This document shows, piece after piece, positions 1 through 4,728 of a stretch of DNA of 7,307 nt (the first letter of the stretch is position 1; every line of letters begins with the position of its first letter). The notes below the pieces were generated by a model that was not told the DNA's origin, did no database searches, and saw nothing but the letters and a program-made list of their open reading frames with translations. The stretch is from Gemmatimonadota bacterium (GTDB taxonomy: Bacteria; Gemmatimonadota; Gemmatimonadetes; Gemmatimonadales; GWC2-71-9): NCBI GenBank assembly GCA_016180765.1, contig JACPAP010000157.1:1-7307 (forward strand). Reading direction: 5' to 3'. A program made the translations under genes and the position numbers.

Positions 1-1
1 G

Positions 2-643
2 GTCTCCCTGATCGACAACACGTTCGCGAGCCCGGTGAACTATCGGCCGCCGGAGCACGGATTCGATCTCTCGCTCCACAGCGCGACTAAGTACCTCAAC
101 GGACATTCCGACATCGTGGGCGGGGCCGTCATCGGCCGGGCGGAGCTGGTGAACCGGATCAAGCACCGGCTGGACCACCTGGGCGGGTCCATGGACCCGC
201 ACCAGTGCTATCTCCTGCATCGCGGGATGAAGACGCTGGCGCTGCGAGTACGCTGCCACAACGAGAGCGCCCTCAAAGTGGCGACGTTCCTGGCTCAACA
301 TCCAAAGGTGTCCCGGGTCAACTATCCCGGTCTGCCGACCCACCCACAGCACCAGCGTGCTTGCTCGCTGTTCGACGGGTTCGGTGGCATGCTGAGCTTC
401 GAGATGAAGGGCGGGCTGGAGGCCGCCGAGCGGTTCATCAAGGCCACGACCCTGCCCATCGTGGCGCCCAGCCTCGGCGGCGTCGAGACGCTGGTGACGC
501 GGCCGGCCACCACCTCGCACGCGGGCATGTCGCCGGAAGACCGGCGACGGTTAGGGATTACGGACAGCTTGATCCGAGTGTCCGTGGGAATTGAAGCGAC
601 GGAGGATCTCATCGAGGACTTTGGTCGGGCCTTGGCCGCCTGA
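2..643 (+). CDS. Cys/Met-metabolism PLP-dependent enzyme (cystathionine gamma-synthase/lyase family), 5' partial
   Basis: The frame is open from position 2 to the TGA at 641-643. It gives 213 visible residues, roughly the C-terminal half of a family usually 380-400 residues long. Near the left edge is the IDNTF motif, whose Asp (visible residue 5, codon 14-16) normally contacts the pyridine nitrogen of PLP. It is followed by SATKYLNGHSD, whose Lys (codon 89-91) is the expected Schiff-base lysine. Further on are LLHRGMKTLALR and, near the end, SLGGVETLVTRP and SLIRVSVGIEATEDLI, where the Arg typically binds the substrate carboxylate. The family performs gamma- or beta-elimination or replacement on cystathionine, O-acylhomoserine or methionine in the cytoplasm. 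These motifs do not separate synthase (metB) from lyase or methionine gamma-lyase, because the discriminating N-terminal half is missing. The nearby thrC makes a homoserine-derived pathway plausible, so I leave the symbol blank. An in-frame GTG at 35 lies inside conserved sequence and is not the start. Confidence 0.93.
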   Translation, partial: VSLIDNTFASPVNYRPPEHGFDLSLHSATKYLNGHSDIVGGAVIGRAELVNRIKHRLDHLGGSMDPHQCYLLHRGMKTLALRVRCHNESALKVATFLAQHPKVSRVNYPGLPTHPQHQRACSLFDGFGGMLSFEMKGGLEAAERFIKATTLPIVAPSLGGVETLVTRPATTSHAGMSPEDRRRLGITDSLIRVSVGIEATEDLIEDFGRALAA

Positions 644-660
644 CGCGCAGCAGGTTCGCC

Positions 661-702
661 GCCAATGTACATTTGGCACTCCCGCGCCGAGTGCAAAGTG
701 CC
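661..702. promoter_or_regulatory. Cluster of short inverted repeats in the leader of the LolA-like gene
   Basis: The 72-bp gap 644-715 holds nested dyads. An imperfect palindrome at 661-677 is centred on the perfect 8-mer ATGTACAT (664... to 672 region) and flanked by GCCA and TTGGC, offset by one base. The arm GCACTC (676-681) can pair with GAGTGC (689-694) across a 7-nt loop. The overlapping arm GGCACT (675-680) can instead pair with AGTGCC (697-702), which directly abuts the ribosome-binding region. The two stems are mutually exclusive. This could be an operator plus a folded leader, or chance in GC-rich DNA. No clear -35/-10 pair was recognised. Confidence 0.3.
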
Positions 703-711
703 TCCTGGAGG
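701..711 (+). promoter_or_regulatory. Shine-Dalgarno site with adjacent complementary CCTCC
   Basis: GGAGG at 707-711 lies 4 nt before the ATG at 716 and decides the start over the in-frame ATG at 665, which has no comparable site and sits inside a palindrome. It is immediately preceded by CCTCC (701-705) with one T between them, making an 11-nt quasi-palindrome. The same arrangement precedes the gene starting at 3012. As RNA it could form a small hairpin of 3-4 bp that partly hides the ribosome site, but this is not demonstrated. Confidence 0.7.
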
Positions 712-715
712 TCTC

Positions 716-1462
716 ATGATCCGAGTTTCCCGACGAGCGTTCTGGTACGCGGCGCTGCTGGCCGTACCGGTCAGCCTGCGCGCCCAAACCGTGGACCAGG
801 TCATCGGCAAGTACTACGAAGCCGCCGGCGGTCTGGACCAGTTCAAGGCCGTCAACTCGATGCGGGTCTCGGGGCGGATGACCCTGGGGCAGGGCATGGA
901 GGCGCCGTTCACCCGCATCACCAAGCGCCCCAAGATGGTCCGCGTGGATTTCACCCTCCAGGGCATGACGGCGACGCAGGCCTATGACGGCCAAACCGGG
1001 TGGATGTTTGTCCCGTTCATGGGTCAGACGGCGGCGGAGGTCATGCCGGCGGATCTGGCCAAAAGCATGGAAGACGAAGCCGACTTCGACGGCCCGCTGG
1101 TGGATTACCAGGCCCGCGGGATCCAGGTGGATCTGGTGGGCCAGGAGCAGGTCGAGGGCACCAACACGCACAAGCTCAAGGTCACGATGAAGAGCGGCGA
1201 GGTGACCTACTACTATCTGGACGCCGAATACTACCTGCCGATTCGAACCGAGGCGAAGCGCACGTTGCAGGGGCGGGAGTTCAACATCGTCACCACGTTG
1301 GGGGACTACAAGCCCGAGGGCGATCTGGTGTTACCGCACTCGATTCAGGTGAGCGGTCAGGGGCCGGGCGTCCAGGCCTTCGTGATCGAGAAGGTCGAGA
1401 TCAACCCGGCGCTCAAGGACGAAGACTTCAAGATGCCGCCCAAACCCGGCGGCGACTGGTAG
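716..1462 (+). CDS. Secreted LolA-fold-like protein (outer membrane lipoprotein-sorting-like)
   Basis: This gene encodes 248 residues ending at TAG 1460-1462. The ATG at 716 is chosen because it has a GGAGG 4 nt upstream and begins a clean signal peptide: basic MIRVSRR, a hydrophobic stretch to about residue 20, and likely cleavage after LRA (residue 23). The mature part opens with a helix (VIGKYYEAAGGLDQFKAVNS), followed by alternating strands typical of the LolA/LppX-like half-barrel. Visible landmarks are YDGQTGWMFVPF (about 90-101), DFDGPLVDYQARG (123-135), a VELVGQE-type strand, TYYYLDAEYYLPIR (164-177) and the closing DEDFKMPPKPG. Proteins like this are usually labelled outer membrane lipoprotein-sorting protein. 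They probably bind a hydrophobic ligand in the periplasm, but substrate and partner are not known. There is no lipobox Cys, so it should be a soluble periplasmic protein. It is complete and in the same orientation as its neighbours. True LolA function is not implied, because this group is distant from E. coli LolA. Confidence 0.8.
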   Translation: MIRVSRRAFWYAALLAVPVSLRAQTVDQVIGKYYEAAGGLDQFKAVNSMRVSGRMTLGQGMEAPFTRITKRPKMVRVDFTLQGMTATQAYDGQTGWMFVPFMGQTAAEVMPADLAKSMEDEADFDGPLVDYQARGIQVDLVGQEQVEGTNTHKLKVTMKSGEVTYYYLDAEYYLPIRTEAKRTLQGREFNIVTTLGDYKPEGDLVLPHSIQVSGQGPGVQAFVIEKVEINPALKDEDFKMPPKPGGDW

Positions 1463-1468
1463 GGACGT

Positions 1469-1609
1469 ATGGCTCCCGGGTATCGGAGCGCGGCGCTGTT
1501 GGCGTCCGCGCTCTTTTTCTTGGTGCCGGGCTTAGGCTCACCGGCTCGCAGCTGGCCGCGCTCAATCGCGATCTCGCAGGCCAGAAGCTGGACCCCCTCC
1601 GGTCGATGA
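1469..1609 (+). CDS. Possible small secreted/membrane peptide, maybe frameshifted (uncertain)
   Basis: This 46-codon ORF starts 6 nt after the stop of the LolA-like gene. The only ribosome-site candidate is a weak AGGG overlapping that stop. Its first half resembles a signal peptide or membrane helix: MAPGYR, then a hydrophobic run through about residue 23. The second half (RSWPRSIAISQARSW) looks unlike a natural domain. The overlapping frame shifted by -1 stays open to a TGA at 1633-1635 and reads as a plausible hydrophilic helix with SQLAALNRDLAGQKLDPLR and then TREDRDRR, but it has no usable start of its own. A five-T run at about 1512-1517 lies at the natural junction. The stretch may be a small gene broken by an indel, a sequencing error in the T run, or non-coding spacer. 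I do not recognise a family. Confidence 0.25.
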   Translation: MAPGYRSAALLASALFFLVPGLGSPARSWPRSIAISQARSWTPSGR

Positions 1610-1639
1610 CTCGGGAAGACCGGGACAGACGGTGAAGCC

Positions 1640-2935
1640 GTGCGCTTCATCTCCACGTCAGGGCGCTCACCCCCCGCGGACCTCAGGGAGGCGTTGTTTA
1701 GAGGCCTGGCGCCGGACGGCGGATTGTACCTGCCCGAGGCGCTTCGGCCGCTGCCCGGCAAGCTGCTCTCGGGTCTCCGTGGCGCCCCGTTTCCAGGTAC
1801 CGCGTTCACCGTCGCGACGCACCTGCTGGAGGGCGCGCTCCCCGCGCCAGAGCTGGAGCGCGTGGTCGGCGAGGCGCTCGACTTCCCGATCCCCCTCGTT
1901 TCGCTGACCGATCGGGTGTACGTGTTGGAGTTGTTCCACGGGCCCACCTGCGCGTTCAAGGACGTGGGCGCCCGGTTCATGGCGCGCCTGATCGCGCGGT
2001 ACCGCGCCAGGGACGATCCTCCGCTCACCATGCTGGTCGCCACCTCCGGCGACACCGGCGGCGCCGTGGCGCACGCGTTCTTCGACCTGCCCGGGACCCG
2101 GGTCGTGGTACTGTACCCGGAAGGGAAGGTGAGCCCGCTGCAGGAGCGCCAGTTCACCACTCTGGGCGGGAACGTCACCGCGCTGGCCGTGGCCGGGACC
2201 TTCGATGACTGCCAGCGGCTGGTCAAGCAGGCCTTTGCCGACCCGGACCTGCGCCATCTGCGGCTCACGTCGGCCAATTCGATCAACATCGGACGGCTGC
2301 TGCCGCAGATCTTCTACTACTTCCACGCCTGGGCCCAGCTCCCGGAAACGCCGCCCGAGCTGATCCTCTCGGTGCCGTCGGGGAACTTGGGGAATCTCAC
2401 CGCGGGTTTGATGGCCAAGCGGCTGGGCCTCCCAGTGACCAAGTTCGTCGCGGCCACCAACCTGAACGACGTGGTGCCAGAGTACCTCGCCACCGGCATC
2501 TTCACGCCTCGGGCCTCCGTGGCCACGCTTTCCACCGCCATGGATGTCGGCAACCCCAGCAACTTCCCGCGCATGCTGTCGCTGTACGGGGGAGACGTTG
2601 ATCGCATGCGGGAGGACGTGGACGGGCATGCCTACACCGACGATCAGACCCGCGCCATGCTCGCCCGGGCCTACGCAGACTGGGGCTACCTGCTGGACCC
2701 GCACTCGACGGTCGCGTGCCTGGGGCTGGCTCAAGCCATGTCGGACCGAGCCCACGCCACGGGCGTGTTTCTCGCCACGGCCCACCCAGCCAAGTTCGCC
2801 GAGGTCGTGGAGCCGCGGATCGGGAGAAAGCTCGAGCTGCCGGCCCGGCTGGCGGCGTGCCTCGGGTGGGAGCCCCATGTGGCGAGGGTAGGGAACACCC
2901 TGGAGGAACTGAAGGCTCTCCTGCGCTGGTCCTAA
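1640..2935 (+). CDS. thrC: Threonine synthase
   Basis: This encodes 431 residues, close to the roughly 430 of the E. coli-type enzyme. It converts O-phospho-L-homoserine and water to L-threonine and phosphate with PLP, the last step of threonine synthesis in the cytoplasm. The GTG start gives MRFISTSGRSPPADLREAL, then GLAPDGGLYLPE (about 22-33), matching the usual N-terminus. ELFHGPTCAFKDVGARFMA (97-115) holds the PLP lysine K107. TSGDTGGA (135-142) is the phosphate/PLP-binding loop. YPEGKVSPLQERQFTTLGGN, TSANSINIGRLLPQ (210-223), VPSGNLGNLTAG (245-256) and STAMDVGNPSNFPRM (298-312) are all canonical. The sequence looks intact and active. The ribosome site is weak: GGTGAAG ends only 2 nt before the GTG, suggesting dependence on upstream translation. 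The frame ending at 1635 stops 4 nt before this start. The family assignment is very secure; co-transcription with the upstream genes is inferred from spacing. Confidence 0.97.
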   Translation: MRFISTSGRSPPADLREALFRGLAPDGGLYLPEALRPLPGKLLSGLRGAPFPGTAFTVATHLLEGALPAPELERVVGEALDFPIPLVSLTDRVYVLELFHGPTCAFKDVGARFMARLIARYRARDDPPLTMLVATSGDTGGAVAHAFFDLPGTRVVVLYPEGKVSPLQERQFTTLGGNVTALAVAGTFDDCQRLVKQAFADPDLRHLRLTSANSINIGRLLPQIFYYFHAWAQLPETPPELILSVPSGNLGNLTAGLMAKRLGLPVTKFVAATNLNDVVPEYLATGIFTPRASVATLSTAMDVGNPSNFPRMLSLYGGDVDRMREDVDGHAYTDDQTRAMLARAYADWGYLLDPHSTVACLGLAQAMSDRAHATGVFLATAHPAKFAEVVEPRIGRKLELPARLAACLGWEPHVARVGNTLEELKALLRWS

Positions 2936-2994
2936 CCGCGCGCCTCTATCGCGGCTGTCCTGCGCCGTGCAGATTCAGAGTCGCAAGCGGAATC

Positions 2995-3005
2995 CCTCCA
3001 GGAGG
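2995..3005 (+). promoter_or_regulatory. Shine-Dalgarno site with adjacent complementary CCTCC
   Basis: AGGAGG (3000-3005) is a strong ribosome site 6 nt before the ATG at 3012. It selects this start over the in-frame GTG at 2967, which would place a basic, non-signal extension before an otherwise good signal peptide. CCTCC (2995-2999) directly precedes it with one A between the arms. Together with the GGAGGT...CTCATG that follows, this closely copies the leader at 701-718. Confidence 0.75.
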
Positions 3006-3011
3006 TGTCTC

Positions 3012-4643
3012 ATGCGTTCCGTCATCCGGCTGGGGATGGTTGCCGTCGGCGTGGTCGTACCCCTTACGGCCGCGACGGCGCAGGTAGCCCACGAACATGG
3101 TGGGCAGCCCCCGCAGAAGCTCGGCAGCGTGCATTTCCCCACGTCCTGCAACGCCCAGGCCCAGCCGCGCTTCGAGCGCGCCTTGGCCCTGTTGCATTCG
3201 TTCTGGTGGGAGGAGTCCGGCGCGGCGTTTCGCCAGGTGGCCGAAGCGGACCCCAATTGCATGATGGCGGTCTGGGGCCAGGCGATGACGCTGCGGAACA
3301 ATCCGTTCGCGGGTGAGCCGCCCAAGCCGGCACAACAAGCGGGCTGGGAACTGCTGGAGCGTTCCGCCGGCATGACCGGCGGGACGCCTCGAGAGCGTGA
3401 TTACCTCGACGCGGTCCGGGCCTACTTCGCAGACTACGCCACCGCGCCGCACGCGACGCGCGCGCTCCGGTACGAGCAGGCGATGAAAGCCGTGGCCGAA
3501 CGGTACGCGGAGGACACCGAAGCGACCATCTTCTACGCCCTGGCGGTCGCCTCCAACGCCTCGACCACCGACACCTCGTTCTCCCGCCAGCGGCAAGTCG
3601 GGAAGGTGCTGGAGCCGCTGTTCGAGAAGCAGCCGGACCATCCCGGTCTCGCCCATTACATCATCCACAGCTACGACTCGCCGCGCCTGGCCGGCCTCGG
3701 GGTCGCCGCCGCGCGGCGCTACGCCGAAATCGCGCCGGCGGCTTATCACGCCCATCACATGCCGTCGCACATCTTCGTGCGGCTAGGCATGTGGGACGAG
3801 ACCGTGGCGTCGAACATCAGCTCGGCGGAAGCCTCCAAGACCATGGAGCGGCAGCAGGGGTGGAAAGGGATGCACAACCACCGGCTGCACGCCCTGGACT
3901 ACCTGGTGTACGGCTATCTCCAGCGGGGCCGGGATGCGAAGGCACGTGAGGTGACAGCCGAGGCCACCGCGGTGACGGAGGTGATCCCGCCGGACCAGCT
4001 GGTCTCGGACTACGCGCTCGCCTCGATCCCGGCGCGGTACGCCCTGGAGCGGAACGCCTGGCGCGAGGCCGCCGCTCTGCCGGTTCGTCCCTCGAAGAAC
4101 TTCAAGGCGAGCGAGGCCATCACCCACTTCGCGCGGGGTCTGGGCGCCGCCCGCAGCGGCGACGTGGCGGCCGCGCAGGCGGAGGTCACGGGGCTGGGCC
4201 AGCTCGAGGAAGCGCTCAAGCAGTCCCAGCCGTACTGGGCCACCTTGGTGCGGGCGCAGCGGCTGGAGGTAGCCGCGTGGGTCGCCTACGCGAGCGGCGA
4301 CGCGGAGACCGCCATCCGGCAGGCCACCGAAGCGGCCAATGTCGAGGACGGGACGGATAAGCACCCCGTGACGCCGGGACACGTGCTGCCGGCCCGCGAG
4401 GTGCTGGCGGACCCCCTGCTCGACGCCGGCCGGTACGCGGAGGCCCGGTCCGCGTACGAGGCCGTGCTCAAGAAGGAGCCGGGCCGGGCGCGCAGCGTCT
4501 TCGGGGCGGCGCGGGCGGCCGAGCTGGCCGGCGATGGGGCGGCCGCGAGGAGCGGCTACCAGCGCTACCTCGAGCTCGTGCAGGGCGGCGACGCCCAGCG
4601 ACCCGAGGTGGCGGCGGCGAAGAAGGCGATCGGGGCGAAGTAG
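3012..4643 (+). CDS. Secreted TPR-like helical repeat protein with His-rich motifs, function unknown
   Basis: The product has 543 residues, ending at TAG 4641-4643. The signal peptide is MRSVIRLGMVAVGVVVPLTAATA with likely cleavage after residue 23, so it is probably periplasmic or extracellular. The mature protein reads as stacked helical hairpins of TPR type. One is around ALLHSFWWEESGAAFRQVAEADP (59-81), with DPNCMMAVWGQAMT just after. A clear TPR-like unit lies at 471-490 (DAGRYAEARSAYEAVLKKEP), and another near the C-terminus. The most conserved-looking part is the middle: DHPGLAHYIIHSYDSPRLA (209-227), YHAHHMPSHIFVRLGMWDE (245-263) and MHNHRLHALDYLVYGYLQRG (287-306). Cys46 and Cys83 are the only cysteines I see and could form a disulfide. 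Proteins with these motifs are widespread and normally annotated only as tetratricopeptide repeat protein. The His cluster may bind metal, but that is inference. It lies 76 bp after thrC and converges on the DUF5916 gene. Confidence 0.88.
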   Translation: MRSVIRLGMVAVGVVVPLTAATAQVAHEHGGQPPQKLGSVHFPTSCNAQAQPRFERALALLHSFWWEESGAAFRQVAEADPNCMMAVWGQAMTLRNNPFAGEPPKPAQQAGWELLERSAGMTGGTPRERDYLDAVRAYFADYATAPHATRALRYEQAMKAVAERYAEDTEATIFYALAVASNASTTDTSFSRQRQVGKVLEPLFEKQPDHPGLAHYIIHSYDSPRLAGLGVAAARRYAEIAPAAYHAHHMPSHIFVRLGMWDETVASNISSAEASKTMERQQGWKGMHNHRLHALDYLVYGYLQRGRDAKAREVTAEATAVTEVIPPDQLVSDYALASIPARYALERNAWREAAALPVRPSKNFKASEAITHFARGLGAARSGDVAAAQAEVTGLGQLEEALKQSQPYWATLVRAQRLEVAAWVAYASGDAETAIRQATEAANVEDGTDKHPVTPGHVLPAREVLADPLLDAGRYAEARSAYEAVLKKEPGRARSVFGAARAAELAGDGAAARSGYQRYLELVQGGDAQRPEVAAAKKAIGAK

Positions 4644-4656
4644 TCTGGCCGGGAAG

Positions 4657-4724
4657 GTGAGAAGTGAGACGTGAGAGGTGAGAAGCCTGCGCCAACGGCT
4701 CACGTCTCACCTCTTACGTCTCAC
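4657..4724. repeat. Heptanucleotide array in inverted halves (4 + 4 copies of GTGAGAN)
   Basis: Four head-to-tail 7-mers of consensus GTGAGAN fill 4657-4684 without a break; the last base is A, C, G, A in turn. A 12-nt spacer (4685-4696) follows. Then 4697-4724 holds four 7-mers on the opposite strand; read on the minus strand from 4724 they are GTGAGAC, GTAAGAG, GTGAGAC and GTGAGCC. The array occupies most of the 85-bp gap between two converging stop codons. It resembles in form the short tandem heptamer repeats (STRR) known from cyanobacteria, although the sequence is its own. Its origin and any protein binding are unknown. Confidence 0.9.
4664..4724. terminator. Long hairpin between convergent genes, candidate bidirectional terminator
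   Basis: Positions 4664-4683 pair with 4705-4724 to make a 20-bp stem. The only imperfection is G4673 against T4715, a G-U wobble in the plus-strand transcript and a C-A mismatch in the minus-strand one. The 21-nt loop can add a 4-bp stem, AGCC 4684-4687 with GGCT 4697-4700. Neither side has the T-tract of a classical intrinsic terminator, so it may protect 3' ends or stop transcription by another route. The position, starting 20 nt after the TPR stop and ending 4 nt before the opposing TAA, fits a 3'-end function for both genes. Confidence 0.55.
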
Positions 4725-4728
4725 GGCC

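Noticed and set aside
665..715. In-frame ATG at 665 as the start of the LolA-like protein
   Set aside because: It adds 17 residues before a good signal peptide, has no ribosome site and lies in a palindrome. ATG 716 has GGAGG nearby.
1357..2878. Long minus-strand open frames antisense to the LolA-like gene and thrC
   Set aside because: Low-complexity, Arg/Ser/Gly-rich translations with no motifs. The plus strand carries full canonical ThrC, so these are shadows.
2936..2954. CCGCG / CGCGG inverted repeat directly after the thrC stop, a possible terminator
   Set aside because: Only a 5-bp stem with a 9-nt loop and no T-tract. Such pairs are expected by chance at this GC content, and the next gene is close and co-directional.
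3783..4703. 306-codon minus-strand open frame antisense to the TPR gene and running into the heptad array
   Set aside because: Arg/Leu/Gly-rich with no domain, and its start lies inside the repeat array. The plus-strand frame has a signal peptide and conserved motifs.
4657..4724. Reading the heptad array as a CRISPR array
   Set aside because: The units are 7 bp with no spacers, arranged in opposed halves, and there are no cas genes nearby.
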